Assembly: GCF_910593845.1 (NCBI RefSeq)
Contig: NZ_CAJVAS010000043.1
Span: 1-52,980, forward strand
Reading direction: 5' to 3'
DNA length: 52,980 bases
Source: Paenibacillus solanacearum
Lineage (GTDB): Bacteria > Bacillota > Bacilli > Paenibacillales > NBRC-103111
A model generated the notes under the pieces. It worked only from the letters and a program-made list of their open reading frames with translations, searched no databases and was not told where the DNA came from. Below, in pieces: positions 7,872 through 16,870 of the stretch. Positions within the stretch are counted from its first letter, which is position 1. Each line of letters opens with the position of its first letter. A program made the position numbers and the translations under genes.

Positions 7872-8831
7872 ATGAACGATGTAATCATTCGTTCGGAACG
7901 GCCTGGTGATTATCATTCGATTGCCGTCGTTAACGCCGCTACGTTCAACTACAGTTTCGGCATGGGCGAAGTGCCGTTAATCAGCGTGCTCCGAAACCGG
8001 ATAACGTTCGATCCGGATCTATCATTGGTAGCCGAATACCGGGGAGAAGTGATCGGGCATGCCATGTTTACGCCACAATCGGTTCGGGTGAAAGGCGAAA
8101 CGCTACAAGCGGTCATATTGGCTCCCATTGCCGTGCATCCGGAATTTCAAAGGCTCGGCGTCGGATCAATGTTGATGGAGGAGGGCCACCAACGTGCTGC
8201 GCAGCGAGGATTTCATTTTGCCATGCTGATCGGGCATTCCTCGTATTACCCGCGGTTCGGCTATCGAACGCGTACGTTCGGGGCGTCGCATATCCGAGTA
8301 CAAGTTGAAGATATCCCTGCTTCCGCGCTTTCCGTTTCAGAGCGGAGAGTGGAGCGGGGGGATATTGCTTCGCTATGCTCGATGTGGGAGCAAATGCATG
8401 CAGACAGCTGTCTTGCGCTAGTCCCGGGAAGTTCGATAACGGACTGGATCAGCTACGGAAGCGGCGTGAGAGCATCGGCGATGACGATAGACGGCAAATT
8501 GTCCGGATATATCCGATATGCGGTGGATGCGCCGGAGAAGATGATGTTTTTGCTGGCCGACGGTAATGATAGCGCTATTGCCATCTTGAATGAGATGAAG
8601 CTCCGATTGAAGCAGGACGTGCGTGAGCTCCTGCTGCCCCTGCATCCGCAAGCCAGGGCGATCAGAGAGCTGATCGCGCTTCCGCACGAATGCGAGAGCC
8701 ATGCCGGGGACGCGTGCATGATCAAAATTTTATCCGATCATCCAGCCATACATACATATTGCGATGAAGTAGAGTCCGGGGCGCTAACGCCCGGTTCCGT
8801 GTTATGGCCGGTAGAGTTCGAGGTGTTATAG
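7872..8831 (+). CDS. GNAT family N-acetyltransferase (YhbS-like), long form
   Basis: A 319-residue protein with an N-terminal GNAT domain. The acetyl-CoA loop is LAPIAVHPEFQRLGVGSML (QRLGVG), and the downstream YYPRFGYR block is typical of the COG3153/YhbS group. The C-terminal half is a second, poorly defined domain, as in the two-domain acetyltransferases of Firmicutes. GAGGAGG precedes ATG 7872. The substrate, probably a small amine, is not predictable. Confidence 0.85.
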   Translation: MNDVIIRSERPGDYHSIAVVNAATFNYSFGMGEVPLISVLRNRITFDPDLSLVAEYRGEVIGHAMFTPQSVRVKGETLQAVILAPIAVHPEFQRLGVGSMLMEEGHQRAAQRGFHFAMLIGHSSYYPRFGYRTRTFGASHIRVQVEDIPASALSVSERRVERGDIASLCSMWEQMHADSCLALVPGSSITDWISYGSGVRASAMTIDGKLSGYIRYAVDAPEKMMFLLADGNDSAIAILNEMKLRLKQDVRELLLPLHPQARAIRELIALPHECESHAGDACMIKILSDHPAIHTYCDEVESGALTPGSVLWPVEFEVL

Positions 8832-8949
8832 CTTGGGTCATTCCGTGCAGACCGCCATTTCGATGCACTAAAAAAATGTTTCTCCCAGTATACATAAAAA
8901 TGGTAAAGTTGTTGTATGGATACGAAACCATTCGAATGGGGGACTGCAT

Positions 8950-10197
8950 GTGAACAAAACGGTTTTAAGCAATGGTTTAACCGTTATTACCGAGCATCAG
9001 GAAAAAGCGGTATCCACGATGATCTGCTACTGGGTGAAAGCAGGCGGGCACTACGAATCGAATTATCCGCACGGCATTGCCCATTTCCTGGAGCACATGA
9101 AGTTCAAGGGTACGGGTTTGCGTTCCAAAGAACGAATCATGGAAGAAGTGTCGGAGATCGGCGGCCGCCTGAATGCTTCGACTTCCTCGGAGTGGACGCG
9201 TTATTACCTGTATACCCCATACGATGAATGGCAGCACGGAGCGGAATTTTTGACGGATATCGTATTTGGCTCGATGTTCCCGGAGCAGGAAATTACGATT
9301 GAGAAATCGGTCGTGATCGAAGAGATCAAACGAGCCGAAGATCATCCCCAAATGTACGGAAGCAGGGAGCTGCTGCGCATGCTTCGCGGAATGCATCCCG
9401 AACGCGCGGGAAATCTCGGGACCGAGTCTTCCGTTACCTCGATTACGCGGGAGGACCTGATCCGATTTAACCGTGAATATTACCAGCCCCACAATATCGT
9501 CCTTGTAGTCACAGGGCATATCGGCCACGACAAGCTTACCGCTTATTTGGAAGCGCTCGTCCCGCCCGCCGAACATTCCTTGAGGCCGTCCCCACTGGAA
9601 AAACTGAAGCACAGCAAGCTGGACGGACGAACCGTCTATATCGAACGCGACATTCGTCAAGCGCAGCTGCACTGGGGGATGTACGGGCCGGACAGGGAAT
9701 CTGACGACCGGTTTGCCGGATACGTGGCAGTGCGGCTGCTTCAATCCCGGCTCACCAAAGAAATTCGTATCGAGCGGGGACTCGCCTATGCCGTCGCGGC
9801 CGAAATAAGCACCTTGTACAGCGAAGGAACGATTGCGGGCTATGCGGCAGCTGCCCTCGATCGCATCGATGAAGTCAAGCGCATCATTATTGACGAATGC
9901 CTTCGGTTAAAAAACGAAATCGTGCCGGAAGATGAGCTGTTTCGGGCAAAGAAGTCGATAACCGGCAGGCATCTGATCGCGGAAGACCAGCGCGAGTCGG
10001 TCAACGCAAGGCTGGCATCGGAGCATATATTCGGCGCGTCGCTGGAACCCGTCGAATTTGTGGAACGCATTCTTGAGGTTGGGGCGGACGAGGTGAAGCG
10101 CTTCGCGCAAACGTATTTTCACGAGAACGGCATGCTGTTCGTCCAGGTCAGCAAGGAGGCCGGAGAAAGCGAGCCCGGCGTGGAGCAGACCGCTTAG
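8950..10197 (+). CDS. M16 family zinc metallopeptidase (pitrilysin/insulinase type)
   Basis: A 415-residue protein with the inverted zinc motif HFLEH at residues 45-49, followed about 75 residues later by the glutamate-rich helix EKSVVIEEI that supplies the third ligand. The remainder is the second M16 repeat. The size fits M16B peptidases such as B. subtilis MlpA (YmxG). The start is GTG 8950, preceded by GGGGG; the ATG four bases upstream is followed directly by a stop. Likely a cytoplasmic processing or peptide-degrading protease. It is not next to its usual pnp/dpaA neighbourhood. Confidence 0.9.
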   Translation: MNKTVLSNGLTVITEHQEKAVSTMICYWVKAGGHYESNYPHGIAHFLEHMKFKGTGLRSKERIMEEVSEIGGRLNASTSSEWTRYYLYTPYDEWQHGAEFLTDIVFGSMFPEQEITIEKSVVIEEIKRAEDHPQMYGSRELLRMLRGMHPERAGNLGTESSVTSITREDLIRFNREYYQPHNIVLVVTGHIGHDKLTAYLEALVPPAEHSLRPSPLEKLKHSKLDGRTVYIERDIRQAQLHWGMYGPDRESDDRFAGYVAVRLLQSRLTKEIRIERGLAYAVAAEISTLYSEGTIAGYAAAALDRIDEVKRIIIDECLRLKNEIVPEDELFRAKKSITGRHLIAEDQRESVNARLASEHIFGASLEPVEFVERILEVGADEVKRFAQTYFHENGMLFVQVSKEAGESEPGVEQTA

Positions 10198-10241
10198 AAG
10201 CCTCGTGGTTTGTCCGAAAGGAAAGAGAAAAGACGGCCGGC

Positions 10242-11435
10242 ATGAAATATTTGGATTATGATGTGAAAATTCCCCTTCAAGGAGCCTGCATGATTTTTAC
10301 CGACCCGATTCATAAGCAGATCAAGATTACCGACCACGATATTTACGATTTGACGCGTACGGCAGCATTTCAAAGATTACAGGGGATGAAGCAGCAAGGG
10401 AATACGTATTTCTTGTCCCCGGGCTCTACGCATAACCGTTACTCGCACTCGCTTGGCGTGTATGAAAATATGCGCAAAATGACGGATCGGCTGATGGGGA
10501 ATCAAGGCGCTGCGTTCATAAAAAGGCAACGAAAAATCGCTCTGGTATCGGCTTTGCTGCACGATATCGGCCATGGCCCGTTTTCGCATTGCTTCGAGAC
10601 CGTCACCGGTATGCATCACGAGCGATGGACGACAAGGATTGTCAAGGAATGCGAGGAAATACGCAGTATTCTTGCGCGAACGCCGGGTTTGACCGAAGCG
10701 GTACTGGCTGTTATGGAGCGCACCGGAGAGCACGGGCTGATCGAAGAGCTGTTATTCTCGCAGATCGGCGCGGATAAGCTGGACTATCAGTTAAGGGATC
10801 TGCACTACTCCGCGTTAACCGAAGTGAAAATGTTTAATTTGAATAACCTTATTGACGCACTTCGCATACATAATGACAGACTGGTCATTGCTCCCGATGC
10901 TTTGCAGGAAATCGAACAATATGCGGCCATCAAGAGAGCGTTGTTCGAACGGCGGTTTTCTCATCCGGACGTGATTGGCAAAGACGTGCTGTTCAAGCTT
11001 GCGTTCCGGAGGGCAAAATACTTGTTCGGGAACGGAGAACTGCCACATCTCCCGGAATGGCTTGTCGCATGGTTTGGCGGGATGACATGGACCGTGGAGC
11101 AATACATGCAATTAAACGATGAGGTCATGCATCGACTCATGGGCATATGGGCGGAGCATGATGATGCGGTGCTGTCGAAGCTGTGCACCCGATACTTGTC
11201 CGGTATCGAGCATTCCATTCGCTGGTACGACGTCACCGCAGACACGGTCGAGAGAGAGTTGGATCGATTTACGACCGATATCGTTTGGCAAGATGACAAG
11301 TATGGATGCTACAAGGGAGGGATCTGCACGGTCGTGGCAGGGAGTATCGCGGATGTTCTGGAATTGTCACCGATGATTAAGGAATATGCAGCGTTTAGCG
11401 CGAAACGGTATTTATATTGTATCGACCCTCTGTAA
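10242..11435 (+). CDS. HD-domain phosphohydrolase (YwfO/dGTPase-like)
   Basis: A 397-residue HD-superfamily protein. Metal ligands are visible as HNRYSHSLGV, the HD pair in LLHDIGHGPFSH, and the distal aspartate in GADKLDYQLRD. The opening FTDPIHKQI block, EFQRL-like AFQRLQGMKQQG and general layout resemble B. subtilis YwfO, a dNTP triphosphohydrolase. ATG 10242 gives the longest product; ATG 10290 (MIFTDPIH) has a better AAGGAG five bases upstream and may be the true start. Likely role: hydrolysis of nucleoside triphosphates to the nucleoside and triphosphate. Confidence 0.85.
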   Translation: MKYLDYDVKIPLQGACMIFTDPIHKQIKITDHDIYDLTRTAAFQRLQGMKQQGNTYFLSPGSTHNRYSHSLGVYENMRKMTDRLMGNQGAAFIKRQRKIALVSALLHDIGHGPFSHCFETVTGMHHERWTTRIVKECEEIRSILARTPGLTEAVLAVMERTGEHGLIEELLFSQIGADKLDYQLRDLHYSALTEVKMFNLNNLIDALRIHNDRLVIAPDALQEIEQYAAIKRALFERRFSHPDVIGKDVLFKLAFRRAKYLFGNGELPHLPEWLVAWFGGMTWTVEQYMQLNDEVMHRLMGIWAEHDDAVLSKLCTRYLSGIEHSIRWYDVTADTVERELDRFTTDIVWQDDKYGCYKGGICTVVAGSIADVLELSPMIKEYAAFSAKRYLYCIDPL

Positions 11436-11449
11436 AGGAAGGATTTATT

Positions 11450-12229
11450 TTGCACATGAGCAGCGCCTTGAATAAGATTGCGGTCCATTTTGCGGAAACG
11501 CTCAAGGGCAACCTGCTGGGGCTCTATGTACACGGGTCGCTAGCGATGGGATGCTTTCACCCGGACAAAAGCGATATCGATCTGATGGTTATCGTCAAGA
11601 ATAAGCTGTCGTCACAGACGATGAAGCGCGTGACCAGGATGGCGCTCCGGCTGGAAGAAGCGCTGCCCGCTGCCCGAGGGCTGGAATTCAGCATCATCCT
11701 GGCGGAGCATCTGGACCCGTTCGTATATCCGACGCCCTTCGAATACCACTATTCGGCGCATCACAGAGAGAAGTACCGGGCGGACGCGAATTATGTATGC
11801 GGCGGATTCGCGGACGCCGATCTGGCTTCGCAGCTCACGGTTGCGTACGAGAGAGGGCTGACGCTGTATGGGCAGCCGCTACGTGAGCTGTGTCCGCCGA
11901 TCGACAAGCGCTTGTACGCCGCCTCCATTCTTCACGATGTGGAGGGGTTCGGGCAAATCATGAATGGCGGACTACCGCCGGGTTTAACGCCCGTCTACGT
12001 TGTGCTTAACCTATGCCGCGTTCTTTATTTTATGAAAGAAGGGGCTATATCGTCCAAACGGGAGGGTGGCCAGTGGGGGCTCGGCGAGCTGCCGCAGCGG
12101 TACAGCAGGATCATTCGCTCTTGTCTGGATGAATATAGCGGACAAACGGAGCAATGCGATATCGGAGATTCGGAATTGATGGATTTCGTCCGGTATATGC
12201 TGCGGGAGATTCATCGTTATTCCTATTAA
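11450..12229 (+). CDS. nucleotidyltransferase, AadA/ANT-like with C-terminal helical domain
   Basis: A 259-residue protein with the polymerase-beta-type motif HGSLAMGCFHPDKSDIDLMV (GS followed by DxD). A helical C-terminal region resembles the DUF4111 half of aminoglycoside adenylyltransferases. It could modify an aminoglycoside, but most chromosomal relatives have no proven substrate. I choose TTG 11450, seven bases after AAGGAAGG; ATG 11456 is the alternative. It follows the HD gene by only 14 bases and is probably co-transcribed. Confidence 0.78.
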   Translation: MHMSSALNKIAVHFAETLKGNLLGLYVHGSLAMGCFHPDKSDIDLMVIVKNKLSSQTMKRVTRMALRLEEALPAARGLEFSIILAEHLDPFVYPTPFEYHYSAHHREKYRADANYVCGGFADADLASQLTVAYERGLTLYGQPLRELCPPIDKRLYAASILHDVEGFGQIMNGGLPPGLTPVYVVLNLCRVLYFMKEGAISSKREGGQWGLGELPQRYSRIIRSCLDEYSGQTEQCDIGDSELMDFVRYMLREIHRYSY

Positions 12230-12265
12230 ATGCATAGGAATAATTTTAGCCATTACGGTATAATC

Positions 12266-12295
12266 TTGATTGTACCTTACGAACTGGGTTATAAT
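12266..12295 (+). promoter_or_regulatory. sigma-A promoter of ppaC
   Basis: TTGATT at 12266-12271, an 18-base spacer and a perfect TATAAT at 12290-12295, about 30 bases before the ppaC start. Confidence 0.6.
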
Positions 12296-12326
12296 TTTCT
12301 CACAAAAGACGAATAGGAGCATGATG

Positions 12327-13259
12327 ATGGAAAAAGTACTTATTTTTGGACACAAAAATCCGGACACGGATACGATTTGTTCTGCGATCGCTTACGCTCA
12401 CCTGAAGACAAGCCTTGGCTTCGATGCCGAGCCGGTGCGTCTGGGAAGCGTCAACGGCGAAACGCAATATGCGTTGGATCAGTTTAAGGCGGAAGCACCG
12501 CGTCTTGTCGAATCGGTGGCAGGCGAAGTGAAAAGCGTCATCCTGGTCGACCATAACGAGCGTCAGCAAAGCGTATCCGACATCGACCAAGTGCGCGTAG
12601 CGGAAGTTATCGACCACCACCGCATCGCGAACTTCGAAACGAGCGGCCCGCTGTATTACCGCGCCGAGCCTGTAGGCTGCACAGCGACGATTCTGAACAA
12701 GCTGTACAAGGAAAAGGGCGTCGCCATCCCGCAGCAAATCGCAGGTCTGATGCTGTCCGCGATCATTTCCGACACGCTGCTGTTCAAATCGCCGACTTGC
12801 ACGGACGAAGATGTGGCTGCGGCTCGCGAGCTTGCGGAAATCGCCGGCGTGAACGCAGAAACATACGGTCTTGAGATGCTCAAAGCAGGCGCCGACCTGA
12901 GCGACAAAACGATCACCCAACTGATCAGCCTCGACGCCAAAGAATTCCAGATGGGCAGCGCCAAAGTAGAAATCGCGCAGGTTAACGCGGTCGATACGAA
13001 CGACGTCCTTGCGCGTCAAGCGGAATTGGAAGATGCGCTGAACGGCATCATTTCCGAAAAAGGTCTGGACTTATTCCTTTTCGTTGTAACGGACATTTTG
13101 AACAACGACTCCATCGGATTGGCCTTGGGCCGTGGCGCGCATGCCGTCGAGAAAGCATACAACGTGAAGCTGGAAAATAATAAAGCCGTGTTGAAAGGCG
13201 TCGTCTCGCGCAAGTCGCAAATCGTTCCTGTGCTGACCGATACGTTCAACGCGCTGTAA
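12327..13259 (+). CDS. ppaC: manganese-dependent (family II) inorganic pyrophosphatase
   Basis: A 310-residue enzyme that splits pyrophosphate into two phosphates. Family II metal ligands are all present: H9, D13 and D15 in FGHKNPDTD, D75 in VDHN, and H97 within the DHH motif (IDHHRI). The C-terminal substrate-binding SRK lies in VSRKSQIVP. The size matches the 309-residue B. subtilis enzyme. Of the tandem ATGs at 12321, 12324 and 12327, the last is best spaced (seven bases) from AGGAG and gives the conserved N-terminus MEKVLIFGHKNPD. It has its own promoter and terminator, so it is monocistronic. Confidence 0.97.
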   Translation: MEKVLIFGHKNPDTDTICSAIAYAHLKTSLGFDAEPVRLGSVNGETQYALDQFKAEAPRLVESVAGEVKSVILVDHNERQQSVSDIDQVRVAEVIDHHRIANFETSGPLYYRAEPVGCTATILNKLYKEKGVAIPQQIAGLMLSAIISDTLLFKSPTCTDEDVAAARELAEIAGVNAETYGLEMLKAGADLSDKTITQLISLDAKEFQMGSAKVEIAQVNAVDTNDVLARQAELEDALNGIISEKGLDLFLFVVTDILNNDSIGLALGRGAHAVEKAYNVKLENNKAVLKGVVSRKSQIVPVLTDTFNAL

Positions 13260-13275
13260 TCCGAATGCACCCATC

Positions 13276-13309
13276 ACCAATCGCTTGCGACATAGCGGTT
13301 GGTTTTTTT
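13276..13309 (+). terminator. Rho-independent terminator of ppaC
   Basis: ACCAATCGCT / AGCGGTTGGT forms a ten-base stem with one G-U pair and an eight-base loop, followed by six or more T. Confidence 0.92.
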
Positions 13310-13539
13310 GTCTGTTGGAACTCGTCCAGCGGACGAGGCCGGATGAATCCAGCTCGTCTCGAGGTCTGGTTCTCGACACACGGGATGAGCTTTCGCCAAA
13401 TAGATGAGAAGATTCGCTATGTAAGACAAGCGATGGAAATTATATACTTGAATTGGATTTTAGTTCGTAGCAAGGAAGGGGGAAGAGACTGAAGCGTAAA
13501 TTACATAAAAATATGGAATAAGGAAAGGTGGAAAACGGA

Positions 13540-16500
13540 TTGATTTCATGGAAAAAATCGATCAGCCGCTGGATGGCCTGCTTCCTGCTGCTGTCAGTGC
13601 TGCTGCCTGCGCTGCCGGGAGGGGTCCTGCCCTCGCACGCGGCGAATGAACTCGCAAACTTGGCGTTGAATCAGAAAGTAACGAAAAGCTCGGATTGCTC
13701 CTGCGGACGCGCGACGGAAGCCGTCGACGGCGATCAGGCGACCTTCTGGCAGCCGCTGGCCGCCGACCGGGCGGACGGTACGGTATGGATTGCCGTAGAC
13801 TTGGGCGCTTCCTACGATGTGGACGAGGTGAAGCTTGATTTTCGAACGGGCAGCGTCAGCAGCTATGCGATTCAAACGTCAACGGATCAATCCGATTGGC
13901 ATGATGCGATTGTGAAGAACGTGACCGGGTCGATTTCCGGTAAAGTGGTGACGGTCAACTTTCCGGCCGTGAACACCCGTTATGCCCGATTGCTCGTCAC
14001 GCTATCCAACACCAATTTTCAATTAAACGAAATCGGAATATACAGCACGAACTGGACCCCGCCTCCGGCTGTAATTGACAGCGTATACATTATGAACGGG
14101 CAGGGCCAGAAGCTTGGCGAATACGATACGACGACGTTGAGCAGAGGAGCGTCCCATGCGTTCACGATCGGCGGAACGATGACCGATGGAACAACTGCGG
14201 ATTTGTCCGCTGCAACCGTAAGCTGGACTAGCGCCAAGGCGGATGTCGCGACGGTTGACGCGAGCGGCAATGTAATCGCTGTCAATGAGGGCGCGGTCAA
14301 AATTACCGGCCAGGCGACGTTGAGTAACTTATCGAAGGAAGCGAGCGTCTGGGTCGACGTATACGATCCCGGTACGCTGCTCGTGGATGTCGGGCTCGAC
14401 CATCCTTCGATGGTCCGCGAGATCGGCCAGCCGGCGCTGCTGAATATCGGGGATGCGTATCCTTCGGTACGTCTTCTGCCTTATGCCGGCGGCACGGCGC
14501 TGGCTTCCCTCGTGTCAACCCCGGACGGGCAAGTCATTCAGTCGCTGCCGGCAGCGGCTTTGTCCGCGGGAACGGGCAAGACGTTGTCCTTCTCTGGAAC
14601 GGTACCGAAATTCGGATCGTATGAAATTCGGCTGCAGTTCCAGTTCCCTGGCAAAAAGCCAGTGTACGACACGCTGTACTTCACCGCGCAAAATCCGACT
14701 GACGTCGGTCCGGACGAAAGCTCTATCGCATACACCGGAGCGGACGGGAAGATGATGTACGTTCCGGATTACCGCGGCAACCGCATCATCGATTTCTCCA
14801 ACGTCGGATATATGGGCGGCGGCGTGAAGCTTCCCGATGTGCAGGCAAGAATCGCGCTCGAGCCGGTGGCTGGAGACGCCGACGATACGGCGCGGATTCA
14901 GGCCGCAATCGATCAAGTGTCGCAAATGCCGCAGTCGGCGGAAGGGTTCCGCGGGGCTGTCTTGTTGAAAAAAGGAACGTATCGTGTCGGCGGGACGCTA
15001 TATATTCGCGCCAGCGGCGTCGTGCTTCGCGGTGAAGGTCAAGGCGAAGACGGCACGATCCTGTACGCGACAGGTACGGCGAAGCGAAACATTCTCGAGA
15101 TTCAAGGAAAAGCGCCGAAGCTGCTGACGGATCATGCCACGAAAATATCGGACCTGTTCGTCCCTTCGGGAGCGAAATCGTTTAACGTGGAAGATGCAGC
15201 GAAATTCAAGGTTGGCGACAAAGTAAAAGTACGCCGGTACGGCAATTCCCGGTGGATTCATGAAATTCATATGGATACGATTTTTGAAAGAGACGGTACG
15301 GTGCAATGGACCCCGTTCAACCTGGACTTCGACCGTGTCATTACGGCTGTCGATCTGACCCGGAACCGGATCGCGATCGATGCGCCGCTGGCCAACTCGA
15401 TTGAGCGCCGCTGGGGCGGAGGTGAAGTGATCCAATATGAAGACCCGGACCGCATTGAGCAGATCGGCGTGGAAAATCTGCGTGTCGATTCGGCATTCGA
15501 TCCGAGCGTTACGGCGACCCAGAGCGGGAAAACGTATTATTCCGACGAAAATCACGCTGTCAGCTTCGCCATTTTCACCAACGTGAAAAACGCATGGATG
15601 CGCGAAGTAACCGGACTGCATTTGAACCATGCGCTGGCGCATGTCAGCCGCGGCTCCAAGTGGGTCACGGTGCAGGATAACAAGTCGCTCGATATGGTGA
15701 GCGTCATTACCGGCGGCAACCGGTACCCGTACAAGATGAGCGGCGAGCTCACGCTTATGCAGCGGAACTACGCCGAAACGGCGAGACACGCGTTTGTCGT
15801 CGACAGCCGCGTACAGGGGCCGAACGTATTCCTCGACAGCCAGTCGGTGAACGAATACGCGACGAGCGAACCGCATCACCGCTGGTCCGTCGGCGGCTTG
15901 TACGACAACATTTCCGCCGAAATCGCCATTCAGGATCGCGGATTGCTCGGCAGCGGCCACGGCTGGTCCGGCGCCAATTACGTTACTTGGAATACCGAAG
16001 GAGGCTTGGTGTCCCAGCAGCCGATCACTGCGCAAAACTATGCGATCGGTCATGTCGGCGCCAAGAAAAAGCCGTATTTGCCCAATGCCGATGACAAACG
16101 GCCGCGCAACGACGCTTATTGGGAGCATCTGGGCAGCCATGTGAGCCCGAGAAGCCTCTACTTGCAGCAGCTGCAGGACCGGCTTGGAACGCAGGCGGTG
16201 CAAAACATCGCGCAAACCCCGCTTGGCGGCGGAGCGTGGAACGTGCCTCAGCTGCCGCAAAATTTGCCGCTGCTCAAAGGAATCAAAATAAACAACAAAC
16301 AATTGGACGGATTCACGCCGGAAGTGTTCGATTACACCGTACAGCTGCCGGCCGGCTCTACGAGCGTGCCATCCATCAGGCCGCATGATATGCGTCACGA
16401 CGCCGAAATCATCGATGCGTCTACTGTGTACGGAACGTCAGTGCTCATCATTCGCGAGAAAAAACATCCGGCCCATTCGGTCAGGTACAATGTCCGGTTC

Positions 16501-16572
16501 ACCGTTCCGGCTTCGTCCGGCGGCGCCGGCGAACCGAACGAGCCGAATGAACCGGCCGACCCCGGAGAGTGA
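13540..16572 (+). CDS. large secreted modular protein: F5/8C, Ig-like and right-handed beta-helix domains
   Basis: A 1010-residue exported protein. A signal peptide (basic start, hydrophobic core, cleavage near SHA-AN) is followed by an F5/8-type carbohydrate-binding module (about residues 38-165: NLALNQKV, AVDGDQATFW) and a BIG2-like Ig domain (about 180-275: ADVATVDASGNVIAVNEG). An undefined linker region leads into a parallel beta-helix of the pectin-lyase fold (about 445-900: DDTARIQAAID, GTYRVGGTLYI, GVVLRGEGQ). A cadherin-like strand domain ends the chain (GFTPEVFDYTVQLP). It probably binds and cleaves an extracellular polysaccharide; the lyase or hydrolase class is not determinable by eye. 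TTG 13540 is eight bases after AAAGGTGG; GTG 13528 is the alternative. Confidence 0.88.
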   Translation: MISWKKSISRWMACFLLLSVLLPALPGGVLPSHAANELANLALNQKVTKSSDCSCGRATEAVDGDQATFWQPLAADRADGTVWIAVDLGASYDVDEVKLDFRTGSVSSYAIQTSTDQSDWHDAIVKNVTGSISGKVVTVNFPAVNTRYARLLVTLSNTNFQLNEIGIYSTNWTPPPAVIDSVYIMNGQGQKLGEYDTTTLSRGASHAFTIGGTMTDGTTADLSAATVSWTSAKADVATVDASGNVIAVNEGAVKITGQATLSNLSKEASVWVDVYDPGTLLVDVGLDHPSMVREIGQPALLNIGDAYPSVRLLPYAGGTALASLVSTPDGQVIQSLPAAALSAGTGKTLSFSGTVPKFGSYEIRLQFQFPGKKPVYDTLYFTAQNPTDVGPDESSIAYTGADGKMMYVPDYRGNRIIDFSNVGYMGGGVKLPDVQARIALEPVAGDADDTARIQAAIDQVSQMPQSAEGFRGAVLLKKGTYRVGGTLYIRASGVVLRGEGQGEDGTILYATGTAKRNILEIQGKAPKLLTDHATKISDLFVPSGAKSFNVEDAAKFKVGDKVKVRRYGNSRWIHEIHMDTIFERDGTVQWTPFNLDFDRVITAVDLTRNRIAIDAPLANSIERRWGGGEVIQYEDPDRIEQIGVENLRVDSAFDPSVTATQSGKTYYSDENHAVSFAIFTNVKNAWMREVTGLHLNHALAHVSRGSKWVTVQDNKSLDMVSVITGGNRYPYKMSGELTLMQRNYAETARHAFVVDSRVQGPNVFLDSQSVNEYATSEPHHRWSVGGLYDNISAEIAIQDRGLLGSGHGWSGANYVTWNTEGGLVSQQPITAQNYAIGHVGAKKKPYLPNADDKRPRNDAYWEHLGSHVSPRSLYLQQLQDRLGTQAVQNIAQTPLGGGAWNVPQLPQNLPLLKGIKINNKQLDGFTPEVFDYTVQLPAGSTSVPSIRPHDMRHDAEIIDASTVYGTSVLIIREKKHPAHSVRYNVRFTVPASSGGAGEPNEPNEPADPGE

Positions 16573-16594
16573 CGTTCGGTCGTATATCCAATGA

Positions 16595-16632
16595 ACAAGC
16601 CGGTTGCCTACGTGGCAGCCGGCTTGTCTTAT
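16595..16632 (+). terminator. strong hairpin after the secreted protein
   Basis: ACAAGCCGGTTGCC / GGCAGCCGGCTTGT forms a 14-base stem with one G-U pair and a 5-nt loop. The following T-run is poor (CTTATA). Confidence 0.75.
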
Positions 16633-16870
16633 AGGATCAGGGGCATAAGGTTGACTCTGGCCCAAAGCTGATCTTAACGCCAGAAAATCACCTGCTTACA
16701 AAGCAGGTCTGCCACGCAATCCCGTAGTTCGCCCTGCTTTAGAAAACTCCGAAGGATGTTTTTCTTTTTGGCGGCGATTGGAAAATGGATTGTCTTTCCG
16801 GACGCCCGGTGAGATAATAGGCTTCGTATTCGGACGGACGATACCACACGGGAGAGAGCGGGTACGGGCT

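Noticed and set aside
13265..13492. 75-codon frame after ppaC
   Set aside because: It runs through the ppaC terminator hairpin and has no start signal.
14998..16398. Long minus-strand open frame (466 codons) opposite the secreted protein
   Set aside because: Antisense shadow produced by GC-biased third positions; the plus frame has clear domains and a signal peptide, while the minus product is Arg/His/Gln-rich without motifs.
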